Assembly (NCBI RefSeq): GCF_009017275.1 | Contig: NZ_WBZC01000010.1 | Span: 1-64,000, forward strand | DNA length: 64,000 bases | Source: Alkaliphilus pronyensis | GTDB lineage: Bacteria > Bacillota > Clostridia > Peptostreptococcales > Natronincolaceae | Direction: 5' to 3' | Shown: piece by piece, positions 45,968 through 57,127 of the stretch | Position numbering within the stretch: position 1 is the stretch's first letter | Layout of the letters: each line of letters opens with the position of its first letter | Translations under genes and position numbers: made by a program | The notes under the pieces: model-generated | Databases searched by the model: none | What the model was told of the DNA's origin: nothing | What the model saw: the letters and a program-made list of their open reading frames with translations, nothing else

Positions 45968-47002
45968 ATGAAAACAACAGATTTTAATTATTATTTACCA
46001 GAGGAGCTAATTGCACAAACTCCCTTAGAAAAACGAGATGAGTCACGACTTATGGTATTGAATAAGGAAACAGGAGAAATAAGTCATAGGCATTTTTATA
46101 ATATAATAGATTATATAAACGAAGGAGATTGTCTAGTTTTAAACGATACTAGGGTTATACCAGCTAGGCTAATAGGCGAAAAGACAGATACTGGTGGTAA
46201 AATAGAATTTTTACTGTTAAAGCAAATAGAGCTAGATAAGTGGGAGGTTTTAGTTAAGCCAGGTAAGCGAGCTAAGATAGGTACATGGTTTGAGTTCGGA
46301 AATGGTATATTAAAGGCAAAGATTGAAGCTATGGGAGAAGATGGTTCAAGAATAGTTACCTTTTCTTATGAGGGTGTTTTCGAAGAAATATTAGACAAGC
46401 TAGGTAATATGCCACTACCACCATATATTACTGAAACCCTAGAGGATAATGAACGATATCAAACTGTTTACTCAAAAAACAAAGGCTCTGCAGCTGCACC
46501 AACGGCTGGATTACATTTAACAGAGGAATTGCTACAAAAGATTAAAGCAAAAGGAGCCAATATTGTATTTATAACACTTCATGTTGGTTTAGGCACCTTT
46601 CGACCAGTAAAGGTAGAAAATGTTAAGGAGCATAAAATGCATGAAGAATACTATTCAATTGAAGCTGAAGCTGCTGAAACCATAAATTTAGCAAGAAAAA
46701 TGGGTAAAAAGGTAATTGCTGTTGGGACAACCTGCTGTAGAACACTTGAATCAGCTACTACAAATGATTCTCAGCTTAAAGCTGGCAATGGATGGACAGA
46801 TATATTCATCTATCCAGGCTACCAATTTAAAATAGTAGATAATTTAATTACAAATTTTCATTTGCCAGAATCAACACTAATTATGATGGTATCTGCCCTA
46901 GCAAGTAAAGAAATCATTATGAAGGCTTATGAAACTGCCGTTAAAGAAGGCTATAGGTTCTTTAGCTTTGGCGATGCAATGTTTATTAAGGGGAAAGAAT
47001 AG
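45968..47002 (+). CDS. queA: tRNA preQ1(34) S-adenosylmethionine ribosyltransferase-isomerase
   Basis: Transfers the ribose part of SAM to preQ1 in tRNA during queuosine synthesis. 344 aa. [25 protein letters not shown] and the [16 protein letters not shown] motif are typical, as is [11 protein letters not shown] near the end. Followed by tgt, the earlier enzyme of the same pathway, with an odd repeat array between. Confidence 0.96.
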   Translation: MKTTDFNYYLPEELIAQTPLEKRDESRLMVLNKETGEISHRHFYNIIDYINEGDCLVLNDTRVIPARLIGEKTDTGGKIEFLLLKQIELDKWEVLVKPGKRAKIGTWFEFGNGILKAKIEAMGEDGSRIVTFSYEGVFEEILDKLGNMPLPPYITETLEDNERYQTVYSKNKGSAAAPTAGLHLTEELLQKIKAKGANIVFITLHVGLGTFRPVKVENVKEHKMHEEYYSIEAEAAETINLARKMGKKVIAVGTTCCRTLESATTNDSQLKAGNGWTDIFIYPGYQFKIVDNLITNFHLPESTLIMMVSALASKEIIMKAYETAVKEGYRFFSFGDAMFIKGKE

Positions 47003-47014
47003 ATATAATTAAAA

Positions 47015-47212
47015 GTGAAAAGTTAAAAGTTAAAAGTTAAGAGTTAAGAGTAAGAGTTAAGAGTTAAGAGTTAAGAGTGAAAAGTGAAAAATTAAAAACA
47101 TGAAAGAAATGTTGAATGTTGAATGTTGAATGAAAAGACGAAAACAAAAACCATAAAAAGAAAATTAAAAGTGAAAAGTGAAAAATGAAAAATTAAAAAT
47201 GAAAAGTTAAAA
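47015..47212. repeat. Degenerate heptanucleotide tandem array
   Basis: Blocks of 7-base units: GTTAAAA, GTTAAGA (at least five), GTGAAAA, GTTGAAT (three in a row at about 47111-47131) and ATGAAAA, interspersed with other short AT-rich stretches. It fills the space between queA and tgt. No coding frame or hairpin of note. Confidence 0.88.
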
Positions 47213-47274
47213 ACCATTAAAACATAATAAAAGTTGATTTATGCAGTTTTTTTCGTAGAAGGGTGAAAATATAA

Positions 47275-48390
<1,116 letters not shown>

Positions 48391-48490
48391 GAATTTTTTA
48401 AGGAATTAGTCTAATTAGATGGAGGAATTCAAAATCTTCTGTTGAATAGTTATATTGGGAAAAAAAGAAGAAGCGAGGAGGGCTATGAAT

Positions 48491-48766
48491 ATGCCACAAT
48501 TTGGAGGATTAATAATCCCTTTGGGGTTTCTTGCAATTTTTTACTTTTTAATTATAAGACCCCAACAGAAAAAAGAAAAGAAAGTAAAAGAAATGAGAAA
48601 CAACATTAAGGTAGGCGACGAAATAATAACAATTGGGGGAATATATGGTAAAGTAATTAAAGCTAAAGAAGATGTAGTTACCATAGAAGTAGGAGCCGAT
48701 AAGACTAAGCTAGTTATTGCTAGATGGGCTATAGGTAATACTGTTAGCAAAACAGATGAAGAATAA
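48491..48766 (+). CDS. yajC: Preprotein translocase subunit YajC
   Basis: Single-pass membrane protein associated with SecDF. LAIFYFLIIRPQQKKEKK is the family signature. The frame is open to 48455, but GAGGAGG at 48476-48482 sits eight bases before ATG 48491, giving 91 aa. The tgt-yajC-...-secDF order is conserved, here interrupted by the SCIFF genes. Confidence 0.94.
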   Translation: MPQFGGLIIPLGFLAIFYFLIIRPQQKKEKKVKEMRNNIKVGDEIITIGGIYGKVIKAKEDVVTIEVGADKTKLVIARWAIGNTVSKTDEE

Positions 48767-48784
48767 TTAATACTAAATACCATG

Positions 48785-48812
48785 AAAGATACGATGAGTT
48801 CGTATCTTTTTT
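48785..48812 (+). terminator. Intrinsic terminator after yajC
   Basis: Stem AAAGATACG/CGTATCTTT (48785-48793 with 48801-48809) with T residues through 48812. Confidence 0.8.
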
Positions 48813-48930
48813 GCTTTTATCTAATATATATAAAGTTACTATTATTAAGATAAAATCAACATCGAATTACTAGGTATATTTAATGATTAATTGCATAATT
48901 ATTGATTAAAAGGCAATGGAGGTGTTAGAA

Positions 48931-49332
48931 TTGAAAGTAAAGAAAAAAAGTGTTCCTAGATCACCAGGTCCCTTTAATATATGGATTTACGGTAAAGGAT
49001 TAGTTAGAGGTTATGTTCTTTCTCTATTTTTATTTTTAATAACTGCTTTACTAATAACTTATACAGCCTTAAATGAAGGACTTATACCAATAGTCAACTC
49101 AATAATATTAATATTAAGCGTAGCATATGCAGCCATATATTCTGCTGTTAATATTGGAGAAAGGGGCTGGCTTCACGGAGCCATTGTAGGATTATTGTAT
49201 ATACTTATTTTACTGATATTTAGTAAAATATTTGTATCAGGCTTTGAATTCGATAAATATGTCACCTACAAAATCGTTATAAGCCTATTTACTGGAGTTA
49301 TAGGTGGAATGATAGGTATAAATATTAAATAA
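48931..49332 (+). CDS. TIGR04086 family membrane protein
   Basis: 133 aa with four hydrophobic segments. IWIYGKGLVRGYVLSL at the N-terminus and INIGERGWLHGAIVGLLY-like sequence mark this clostridial family, which is often next to the SCIFF genes. Function unknown. ATG 48916 is possible, but GGAGGT lies seven bases before TTG 48931, which I prefer. Confidence 0.82.
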   Translation: MKVKKKSVPRSPGPFNIWIYGKGLVRGYVLSLFLFLITALLITYTALNEGLIPIVNSIILILSVAYAAIYSAVNIGERGWLHGAIVGLLYILILLIFSKIFVSGFEFDKYVTYKIVISLFTGVIGGMIGINIK

Positions 49333-49400
49333 TGACTTTTCTTAAAAAAAACTTTGTGTTATAATTTTAATGAAATAATAGGAGAGAGAGGAGTCAAAGG

Positions 49401-49541
49401 ATGAAGCATATTAAAACATTAAGTGGAGCAACTCTTGTAAATAGTGCAGCAAAAGGTGGCTGTGGAGAATGTCAAACATCCTGTCAATCTGCATGTAAAA
49501 CATCCTGTACTGTAGCAAATCAGGAGTGTGAAAATAAGTAA
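49401..49541 (+). CDS. scfA: SCIFF ranthipeptide precursor
   Basis: 46-aa ribosomal peptide with six cysteines at 21, 24, 28, 32, 36 and 43, matching the six-cysteines-in-forty-five-residues family. The leader contains LSGATLVNSAA. The radical-SAM maturase ScfB is encoded next and installs Cys-to-residue thioether links; such products are called ranthipeptides. Ribosome binding site is GAGAGAGGAG. Its role in the cell is uncertain, though signalling has been proposed. A terminator follows it directly. Confidence 0.95.
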   Translation: MKHIKTLSGATLVNSAAKGGCGECQTSCQSACKTSCTVANQECENK

Positions 49542-49564
49542 TACTATAAGTAGTACATAAAATG

Positions 49565-49589
49565 CAGCAGTAAGCAACTGCTGTTTTTT
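49565..49589 (+). terminator. Intrinsic terminator between scfA and scfB
   Basis: Stem CAGCAGT/ACTGCTG (49565-49571 with 49577-49583) and six T residues. Partial readthrough would give more scfA than scfB RNA. Confidence 0.8.
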
Positions 49590-49604
49590 CTTGATTTATC
49601 CCAG

Positions 49605-49712
49605 CGTCATTACTAACACTCCCGCTTTTTAGCGGGAGATAAGTGCCGCCAAGCTAGAAAGTAAGCGGAACTAGAATTCAGGTGGAGTTAAAACTCCATC
49701 TGAACTAAGTTT
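49605..49712. mobile_element. Structured element between scfA and scfB, possible IS200/IS605-type remnant
   Basis: Two strong hairpins: CTCCCGCT/AGCGGGAG (49619-49626 with 49631-49638) and a 12-bp stem at 49677-49688 with 49693-49704 (one G-T). Between them CCGCC/AAGCGG and two CTAG units could also pair. The layout recalls the structured right end or guide RNA of IS605-type transposons, but no TnpA or TnpB gene is present. Could instead be an unnamed cis-regulatory RNA. Confidence 0.45.
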
Positions 49713-49821
49713 TCTTTATAATAATAATTAAGATATAATTATAATTGTTTAGTTTATTAATTAGTGAAATAAACACATAAGAAGTTTTAGCACATTCTTA
49801 TATACGGAGGTTAAGTATAAA

Positions 49822-51177
49822 ATGATACATAAGTTTAACCAAGGAGGAAAATATATTGTTATAGATGTAAATAGTGGCTCGGTGCATGTTGTAGATCAGC
49901 TTGTTTATAGGATTCTAGATTATTATCCAAAGCTTAGGGTTGAAGAAACTATTAAGGCTCTTTCTAAGGACTTTAAAGAAAAAGATATACATGAAGCTAT
50001 TGAAGAATTAAAATTCCTAGAAAAAGAAGGCTTATTGAACAGTAAGGATAATTATTTTCAACATGATAGCTTTAAAAACAGAAGGCCAGTTGTTAAAGCA
50101 CTATGCCTACATGTTTCCCATGATTGTAATATTCGCTGTAGATACTGTTTTGCTTCTCAAGGAGACTTTAAAGGTAATAGGCTATTAATGGATATAGATG
50201 TAGGTAGGAGGTCAATTGATTTTCTACTGAATAATTCAGGCAACCGACGAAACCTAGAGGTAGATTTCTTTGGTGGAGAGCCTTTAATGAATTTTGAAGT
50301 TGTTAAAGCTATAGTAGAATATGGTAGAGAAAAGGAAAAAGAGTATGGAAAAAACATAAGATTTACTACTACCACCAATGGTGTATTACTGAATGATGAA
50401 AATATGGATTTTATAAATAAAAATATGGATAATGTAGTACTTAGTATAGATGGTAGAGAAGAGATTAATGATTATATGAGATATACAGTTAATGGGAAAG
50501 GCACCTATGAAACAATAGTGCCAAAGCTATTAAAGATGGCCGAGGCTCGTGGTCATCAAAACTATTATGTAAGAGGAACCTTTACCAGACATAATCTTGA
50601 CTTTTCAGAGGATGTATTACACTTGGCGGATTTAGGCTTTAAGAATATTTCGGTAGAGCCTGTTGTAGCAGAACCACATCATGATTATGCCATAAGGGAA
50701 GAAGATTTACCTAAGGTATTCAAGCATTATGAAGCACTTGCTGATGAGTATGTAAAAAGGCATTATGATAATAAAGGCTTTAGCTTCTTTCACTTTATGA
50801 TTGATTTACATCAAGGACCCTGTGTAATTAAAAGGATTTCTGGCTGTGGTGCAGGCTCAGAATATATAGCAGTTACCCCAGAGGGTGATATATACCCTTG
50901 TCACCAATTTGTAGGTAATACAGATTTTATTATAGGAAGTGTTTTAGATAATACCCTAAACAAAGAAATGTATGACAGCTTCTCAGAAGCCCACGTTTAT
51001 AATAAAGAAAAATGTAACAGCTGCTGGGCTAAGTTTTATTGTAGTGGAGGATGTCACGCAAATGCATATAACTTCAATAAAGACATTATGGAGCCCTATG
51101 ATATTGGTTGCCAAATGGAGAAGAAGAGAATTGAATGTGCATTAGCTATTCAAGCTAGATTATCAGAGGAGGGATAA
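49822..51177 (+). CDS. scfB: SCIFF radical-SAM maturase
   Basis: Radical-SAM/SPASM enzyme, 451 aa, that makes thioether crosslinks in ScfA. N-terminal peptide-recognition (RRE-like) region about 1-90; the SAM cluster motif CNIRCRYC near residue 103; the SPASM cysteines in CGAGSEYIAVTPEGDIYPC and CNSCWAKFYCSGGC. Ribosome binding site is GGAGGTTAAG. Gene pair scfA-scfB close to secDF is a well-known clostridial arrangement. Confidence 0.95.
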   Translation: MIHKFNQGGKYIVIDVNSGSVHVVDQLVYRILDYYPKLRVEETIKALSKDFKEKDIHEAIEELKFLEKEGLLNSKDNYFQHDSFKNRRPVVKALCLHVSHDCNIRCRYCFASQGDFKGNRLLMDIDVGRRSIDFLLNNSGNRRNLEVDFFGGEPLMNFEVVKAIVEYGREKEKEYGKNIRFTTTTNGVLLNDENMDFINKNMDNVVLSIDGREEINDYMRYTVNGKGTYETIVPKLLKMAEARGHQNYYVRGTFTRHNLDFSEDVLHLADLGFKNISVEPVVAEPHHDYAIREEDLPKVFKHYEALADEYVKRHYDNKGFSFFHFMIDLHQGPCVIKRISGCGAGSEYIAVTPEGDIYPCHQFVGNTDFIIGSVLDNTLNKEMYDSFSEAHVYNKEKCNSCWAKFYCSGGCHANAYNFNKDIMEPYDIGCQMEKKRIECALAIQARLSEEG

Positions 51178-51178
51178 A

Positions 51179-51685
51179 ATGTTTAAGGCTCTAAAGGAAA
51201 AGAAACCATACATACATGAAAGCTGTTTTATAGCAGAAACTGCTGATATAATAGGAGATGTTAAAATAGGGGAAAATAGTAGTGTATGGTATAAGGCAGT
51301 ACTTAGAGGAGATGGTAATTCTATAATAGTTGGCAAAAACACAAATATTCAAGATAATACAGTTGTTCATATAAGTAATATATATCCAACTATTATTGGG
51401 GATAATGTAACAGTAGGACATAGTGGAGTTATCCATGCCTGTACAATTGGAGATAATTCTTTAATTGGTATGGGGGCAATTATCCTTGATGGTGCAGAAA
51501 TAGGTAATGAAACAATTATAGCTGCAGGAGCATTGGTTCCACCAGGAAAAAAAATCCCTTCAGGAGTGTTAGCTGTTGGATCACCTGCTAAAGTGGCACG
51601 TGAATTAACAATTGAAGAAAAAGAATCACTTAAAGAATCCGCCAAGCAATATGTAGCATACGGCAATATCCATAAGGAGGGCTAA
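51179..51685 (+). CDS. Gamma-carbonic anhydrase-like hexapeptide protein
   Basis: Left-handed beta-helix protein of 168 aa. Metal-ligand His residues are in TVVHIS and VGHSGVIHAC. This family (YrdA/PaaY-like) includes active carbonic anhydrases and proteins of unknown activity. It starts one base after scfB, within its ribosome binding context (GAGGAGGG), so it is co-translated with the maturase; whether it has a role with SCIFF is unknown. Confidence 0.88.
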   Translation: MFKALKEKKPYIHESCFIAETADIIGDVKIGENSSVWYKAVLRGDGNSIIVGKNTNIQDNTVVHISNIYPTIIGDNVTVGHSGVIHACTIGDNSLIGMGAIILDGAEIGNETIIAAGALVPPGKKIPSGVLAVGSPAKVARELTIEEKESLKESAKQYVAYGNIHKEG

Positions 51686-51698
51686 CTGCTTCCTCTGG

Positions 51699-51727
51699 TT
51701 GACTGTAGGTTTTTTACCGTATATAAT
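51699..51727 (+). promoter_or_regulatory. Sigma-A type promoter of secDF
   Basis: TTGACT (51699-51704), 17-base spacer, TATAAT (51722-51727). Confidence 0.8.
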
Positions 51728-51761
51728 TAAAGTTATGAAATTAAGTTAGGGGGAATACTGA

Positions 51762-53018
51762 ATGAGAGTAAAAAATGCAATTATATTTATAGTACTAATT
51801 GCAATAGTTGGTTTATCAGTGTATACAGCATATAATGGTCTAGAAGTAGGAGATTTATCCTTAAGACCCATTAGCCAAGCAATGAAGCAAGGACTAGACC
51901 TTAGAGGTGGGGTTTATGTAGTATATGAAGCAAAAACAAACCTAACTGGTGCAGAATTAGACAGAACAATAGAGCAGACAATAGGTATTTTTAATCGAAG
52001 GGTTAATGCCCTTGGATTAACAGAGCCTTTAATTGTTCGAGAAGGAGACAAGCGTATAAGGGTTGAACTACCTGGAGTTGAAAACGCTCAAGAGGCAATA
52101 GATCTAATTGGACAAACAGCTCAGCTTAGATTTGTAACTTATGATGAAGAAGAAGTATTAACAGGTGGAGATGTAAAAAAAGCAGAAGTGCAATTTGTAG
52201 AATCCGGGCCTTCAGTTAGCCTTGAGCTTAATAGTGAAGGTACAAAAAAGTTTGCTGAAGCTACCAGTCGATTAGTTAAAGAGTATGAAGGTGACGACCC
52301 AGGAAGGATTATATATATTATATTAGATGATGAAGTAATTTCCTATCCCAGTGTAAACGAGGTAATACCAAATGGTAGAGCAAATATAACTGGTACCTTC
52401 TCTATGGAATATGCTACTAATTTAGCAGCATTAATTAGAGGTGGTGCATTACCAGTAGAGCTAGAAGAAATAGAAAGCTCAACAATAACTGCTACATTAG
52501 GTGTAAATGCCTTAAAGAGAAGTGTACAGGCTGCACAAATAGGGATTATACTTGTTCTGCTTTTCATGCTATTCTATTATAGAATACCAGGATTAGTTGC
52601 TAACTTAGCTTTGGTTATTTATATACTTATAGTATTAGGAATATTGATAACCCTGAATGCAACCTTAACACTACCTGGAATTGCAGCTCTAATACTATCG
52701 GTTGGTATGGCAGTAGATGCAAACGTCATTATCTTTGAAAGAATAAAGGAAGAGTTAAGGGCAGGTAAAACAATTAGAGCATCCATTGATTCAGGCTTTA
52801 AGAGGGCCTTTAGAACTATAATAGATGCAAATATAACTACACTTATTGCTGGCTTAGTTTTATATCAATTTGGAACAGGTCTCATAAGAGGCTTTGCTGT
52901 TACCTTAATTGTAGGTATAGTTGCAAGTATGTTTACAGCAATAGTTATTACTAAGTTTATATTAAAGCTCTGTGTAGGATTAAACTTAACTAAAAACAGT
53001 AAATTATTTGGAGCGTAG
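51762..53018 (+). CDS. secD: Protein translocase subunit SecD
   Basis: RND-type membrane protein that uses the proton or sodium gradient to assist protein export. 418 aa. QGLDLRGGVYVVYEA is the N-terminal D1 signature; the periplasmic-type P1 domain is short, as in Gram-positives; ALILSVGMAVDANVIIFERIKEEL marks D4-D5. Six membrane helices. SecF follows after 11 bases. Confidence 0.96.
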   Translation: MRVKNAIIFIVLIAIVGLSVYTAYNGLEVGDLSLRPISQAMKQGLDLRGGVYVVYEAKTNLTGAELDRTIEQTIGIFNRRVNALGLTEPLIVREGDKRIRVELPGVENAQEAIDLIGQTAQLRFVTYDEEEVLTGGDVKKAEVQFVESGPSVSLELNSEGTKKFAEATSRLVKEYEGDDPGRIIYIILDDEVISYPSVNEVIPNGRANITGTFSMEYATNLAALIRGGALPVELEEIESSTITATLGVNALKRSVQAAQIGIILVLLFMLFYYRIPGLVANLALVIYILIVLGILITLNATLTLPGIAALILSVGMAVDANVIIFERIKEELRAGKTIRASIDSGFKRAFRTIIDANITTLIAGLVLYQFGTGLIRGFAVTLIVGIVASMFTAIVITKFILKLCVGLNLTKNSKLFGA

Positions 53019-53029
53019 GGGGGAAGATA

Positions 53030-53926
53030 ATGAATATAGTTGAGAAACGAAAAATTTGGTTTGGCTTATCGGGTACAATAATTGTATTAGGCTTAATAAT
53101 AGGTCTTTTCTCCGGGGTTAATTTTGGTATTGATTTTACTGGTGGGGCCTTAATGGAAATTGAAGTACACAAAGAGTTACCAATAGCAGAGATAAGAGAG
53201 ATAGTAGATGAATTTGACCCCAATGCTAGTATAAATCTGTTAGGAAACGAAAGAACTACAGTTCAGATAAGAAGTACAATAGACTTTAATAATAAAGAGA
53301 GATTAGAGATATTTAGTAGATTTCAAGAAAAATATGATTTAGATCTTCAAAAGGATTTTCTAAGAACACAGCAATTTGGACCTTCAGTAGGTCGTGAGAT
53401 ACAGTCCAGAGCATTAATCTCTGTTTTAATCTCAGCTATAGGTATGCTAGTTTATATAACCTATAGATTTGAACTACGCTTTGGTTTGGCAGCAATAGCT
53501 GCACTAATTCACGATATATTAGTTGTTTTAGCAGTATATTCTATTGTTAGAATTCCTGTTAACTCACCCTTTGTAGCTGCAATTCTAACGATATTAGGTT
53601 ATTCTATAAATGATACTATAGTTGTTTTTGATAGAATAAGGGAAAACCTGAAATTCATGAAGAAAAACAATTATGAGCAGGTGGCAAATGATAGTATTAA
53701 GCAAACTATAACACGATCCATTAACACATCTGTTACAACCCTAATTACAATTGTAACCCTATATATATTTGGAGTAGATCAAATTAGAGAGTTTGCTTTA
53801 CCATTGATAGCAGGAATAATAAGTGGTACCTATTCCTCAATATTCATTGCAAGTCCAGTATGGGTAATGCTAAAGGAAATGCAACTTAGAAAGACAACAT
53901 ATAATCCAAAGCCAGAAACTAAGTAA
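53030..53926 (+). CDS. secF: Protein translocase subunit SecF
   Basis: Partner of SecD, 298 aa, six membrane helices. NFGIDFTGGALMEI, QFGPSVGREIQ and ILGYSINDTIVVFDRIRENL are the SecF signatures. Separate secD and secF genes are normal in Clostridia, whereas Bacillus has a fused gene. Confidence 0.96.
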   Translation: MNIVEKRKIWFGLSGTIIVLGLIIGLFSGVNFGIDFTGGALMEIEVHKELPIAEIREIVDEFDPNASINLLGNERTTVQIRSTIDFNNKERLEIFSRFQEKYDLDLQKDFLRTQQFGPSVGREIQSRALISVLISAIGMLVYITYRFELRFGLAAIAALIHDILVVLAVYSIVRIPVNSPFVAAILTILGYSINDTIVVFDRIRENLKFMKKNNYEQVANDSIKQTITRSINTSVTTLITIVTLYIFGVDQIREFALPLIAGIISGTYSSIFIASPVWVMLKEMQLRKTTYNPKPETK

Positions 53927-53952
53927 TAAAATAAAAGTATTAATGTTTATAT

Positions 53953-53972
53953 ATGGCAGCTTATGCTGCCAT
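53953..53972 (+). terminator. Hairpin after secF
   Basis: Stem ATGGCAGC/GCTGCCAT (53953-53960 with 53965-53972), loop TTAT. The following sequence is T-rich but broken, so termination may be partial. Confidence 0.55.
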
Positions 53973-54007
53973 TATAGTTTATTGAGATTTTTTTAGGTGG
54001 TGAAACT

Positions 54008-56524
54008 ATGAAGGTTAAGAGAATTTGGACCTTTAAAAGACCAGATAAAAACATAGTAAATAATCTGATGAAGGAGTTAAATATATCTAAAACCACAGCT
54101 AAGCTTTTATTTAACAGAGGAGTTTACGAAGTAGAAGAAGCTAGAAGGTTTTTAGAAGCATCTTTAAGTGATTTATACAATCCATTTCTCTTAAAGGATA
54201 TGGAGAAGGTTGTCTATAGAATAAATGAAGCTATCAAAAACAAAGAGTCAATCTGGATTTATGGTGATTATGACGTTGATGGGGTATCTAGCACTGCATT
54301 ACTAATTAGATATTTTAATAGTATAAACTATACTGTAAACTATTACATTCCCGATAGAATGGAAGAAGGCTACGGAGTAAACAGTGAAGCAATTAAGGAA
54401 ATTGTAGATAAAGGTGGTAAGCTTATAATAACCGTTGACTGTGGGATAACATCAGTAAATGAAGTAGCTTATGGTAATGGGTTAGGTATTGATATAGTAA
54501 TAACCGATCATCATCAGTGTCAAGAAGAATTACCTCCAGCCTATGGAATAATTAATCCAAAGCAAGAGGATTGCACTTATCCCTTTAAGCAGCTATGTGG
54601 CTGTGGTATAGCTTTAAAGCTTATCCAAGCCATGATGCCTAAGGAGGATTTTATAAAAAATGCTAGCTTTTACTTAGATATTGTAGCCCTTGCAACCGTT
54701 GCTGATATTGTTCCATTGATAGATGAAAATCGAATTATTGTTAAAAATGGTATAAAGGCTATGGAGAATTCAGCAAATGCTGGTATAAAAGCATTAGTTG
54801 AGGTATGTGGTCTTACTGGTAAGAAAATAACTGGAGGGCATATTGGTTTTATGCTGGCTCCTAGAATAAATGCAGCAGGAAGAATAGGCAATGCAAAAAT
54901 TGGGGTGGATTTGTTAACCTCCAGCAATTATGATGAAGCCTTAGAGCTAGCTAAGTTTTTGGATAGTGAGAATAGAGAAAGACAAAATATTGAAATGGAA
55001 ATATTTAAGCAGGCGGAAAAACAGCTATTTGAGGATAACCAATTACATAATAGAAAATTTCTAGTACTATACCAAGAGGGATGGCATCAGGGAGTAATTG
55101 GCATAGTGGCCTCAAGAATTGTTGAAAAATACTATAGACCTACCATTGTATTATCAGTAGAAGATGGAGTTGCCAAGGGTTCTGCCAGAAGCATATCAGG
55201 CTACAATATATTTGAGGCATTAAGTAGTCATAAAGATATGTTTATTAAATTTGGAGGTCATGAGCAGGCAGCAGGACTTTCTATGGAGCAAGCCATGCTT
55301 GAGGAGTTTAAAGAAAGGATTAATAAACAAGCCTCAGAAACCCTCACTGAGGAGGATTTTATTAGAGAGATAAGCTTTGATGAGCATTTAATCTATAATG
55401 AAATAAATGAAGAGCTAATGACTCAATTGCAGCTACTGGAGCCCCATGGTATGGGGAACCCAGGCCCTAAGTTCTTATATAGAAACTTAGAGGTATTTAG
55501 CATAAAAGGGGTAGGTACTGAAGGAAAGCATTTGAAAGCAGAGCTTAGCACTGCTGATGGGAAACTTAATGGAATTGGCTTTAGCTTAAGTTATTTTACC
55601 GAGTCTATTTATCCAGGAGATATAGTTGATGTTATCTTTGTACCCGAGTACAACAGCTTTAATGGACATACAAATCTACAGCTTAATATTAAAGATATTA
55701 AGCTAGTAGAAGGAAAAAAATCTCCACTATACGAGGAATACTTTAAGAGCCTTGATTTTACATATCCAATGATGGACAAAATTGATTTTAACCTAATGAG
55801 CACCCATATTATTACAGAGGATAAAAAGGACGAAGCAATAATAGATCATATTTATAGTGGATCTTCAGTAGTAATACTAGTAAATACAATAAATAAGGCC
55901 CATAGAATAATTAGCCTTGTTGACGTTAGAGAAAAAAATAGAAAAATGGCTTTTAGTATTTATTTTCAAAATTCTACACAAACACCAACGGAAGAAGAAG
56001 TACACATAATCATTAATCCGAATATTGATAAAATTAGCTTTAGAAGTTATAATAAGATTATTCTATATGATCAGTTTTTTTTACCAGATCAACTAAAAAA
56101 CCTTTTTTCTGCAATAGATTCAAAAAATCTTGTTATTTTTTATGAAAAAGGTGACGAAAAATATAATATCGATATTTTAAACAGGTCAACACCAGATAGA
56201 GAAAAGCTTATAGCTTTTTACAACTATTTTAAAGGCTTCGAGACTAAAACTACCTTAACCCATAAAGAAGTAATAGAAGGCATTAATAAACAGGGCAAAA
56301 TAGATGCAAACTATATATTATTAAAAAATGCTCTAAAGATTTTTAAAGAGGCAGGTATAGTAGAATATTCATTTAACAATGATGAAGTAGAAATAAGCTT
56401 CAATAAGCCAAAAGAAAAATTTTGTCTTGAAGATTTGCAAACCTATAGAAACTTACAAAATAGCTTAAATAGTATTAATACATATTATACTAAACTGAAA
56501 CAATTATATATGAGGAGGAGTTAA
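54008..56524 (+). CDS. recJ: Single-stranded-DNA exonuclease RecJ
   Basis: 5'-3' exonuclease used in recombination and mismatch repair. 838 aa, longer than E. coli RecJ, as usual in Firmicutes. DHH motifs: [11 protein letters not shown] near residue 84 and [12 protein letters not shown] near 164; the DHHA1 motif GGHEQAAG is near 417. A C-terminal extension (from about 620) is Firmicutes-specific. Ribosome binding site AGGTGGTG. Confidence 0.94.
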   Translation: MKVKRIWTFKRPDKNIVNNLMKELNISKTTAKLLFNRGVYEVEEARRFLEASLSDLYNPFLLKDMEKVVYRINEAIKNKESIWIYGDYDVDGVSSTALLIRYFNSINYTVNYYIPDRMEEGYGVNSEAIKEIVDKGGKLIITVDCGITSVNEVAYGNGLGIDIVITDHHQCQEELPPAYGIINPKQEDCTYPFKQLCGCGIALKLIQAMMPKEDFIKNASFYLDIVALATVADIVPLIDENRIIVKNGIKAMENSANAGIKALVEVCGLTGKKITGGHIGFMLAPRINAAGRIGNAKIGVDLLTSSNYDEALELAKFLDSENRERQNIEMEIFKQAEKQLFEDNQLHNRKFLVLYQEGWHQGVIGIVASRIVEKYYRPTIVLSVEDGVAKGSARSISGYNIFEALSSHKDMFIKFGGHEQAAGLSMEQAMLEEFKERINKQASETLTEEDFIREISFDEHLIYNEINEELMTQLQLLEPHGMGNPGPKFLYRNLEVFSIKGVGTEGKHLKAELSTADGKLNGIGFSLSYFTESIYPGDIVDVIFVPEYNSFNGHTNLQLNIKDIKLVEGKKSPLYEEYFKSLDFTYPMMDKIDFNLMSTHIITEDKKDEAIIDHIYSGSSVVILVNTINKAHRIISLVDVREKNRKMAFSIYFQNSTQTPTEEEVHIIINPNIDKISFRSYNKIILYDQFFLPDQLKNLFSAIDSKNLVIFYEKGDEKYNIDILNRSTPDREKLIAFYNYFKGFETKTTLTHKEVIEGINKQGKIDANYILLKNALKIFKEAGIVEYSFNNDEVEISFNKPKEKFCLEDLQTYRNLQNSLNSINTYYTKLKQLYMRRS

Positions 56525-56526
56525 TA

Positions 56527-57048
56527 ATGGATTTAAAAGGAATGATAAGAGAAATACAAGATTTTCCAAAGGAAGGTATCAACTTTAAGGATATTACCAC
56601 AATATTGAAGGATGGAGCAGCATTTACATATGTTATAGATAAGTTGGCGGCACAATTGGAGGATTTAGAGGTTGATGTAATTGTGGGCCCAGAGGCTAGA
56701 GGCTTTATTGTAGGTACACCAGTTGCATATAAGCTTGGAAAAGCCTTTGTGCCCATCAGAAAACCTGGTAAACTACCAGCTGAAACAGTCAAGTATGAGT
56801 ATGAATTGGAGTACGGAACAGATGCTTTAGAAGTTCATAAGGATGCCATAAAACCAGGTCAAAGAGTTGCTATACTTGATGATTTACTTGCTACTGGAGG
56901 AACAGTTTTAGCTACAGCTAAGCTAATTGAAGAGTTAGGTGGTACAGTAGTATCTCTTAACTTCTTAATAGAGCTAACCTTCCTTAGAGGTAGAGAAACC
57001 TTGAAGGATTATCAAGTTAAAACGCTTGTTAGCTACAATGAAGAATAG
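56527..57048 (+). CDS. apt: Adenine phosphoribosyltransferase
   Basis: Salvages adenine to AMP. 173 aa. [27 protein letters not shown], and the PRPP loop [13 protein letters not shown] are typical. Starts 2 bases after the recJ stop, with AGGAGGAG within the recJ end, so translation is coupled. recJ-apt-rel is a conserved order. Confidence 0.97.
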   Translation: MDLKGMIREIQDFPKEGINFKDITTILKDGAAFTYVIDKLAAQLEDLEVDVIVGPEARGFIVGTPVAYKLGKAFVPIRKPGKLPAETVKYEYELEYGTDALEVHKDAIKPGQRVAILDDLLATGGTVLATAKLIEELGGTVVSLNFLIELTFLRGRETLKDYQVKTLVSYNEE

Positions 57049-57127
57049 AATTAAAATAAACTAGTATTTATAGTTATCTGCTGATTTTACTTGTATTTAA
57101 TTTACTGTTGCTGAGAGGGTGATTATT

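Noticed and set aside
47015-47212. Tandem repeat array as a CRISPR array
   Set aside because: Units are 7 bases, adjacent and without unique spacers, and no cas gene is in the window.
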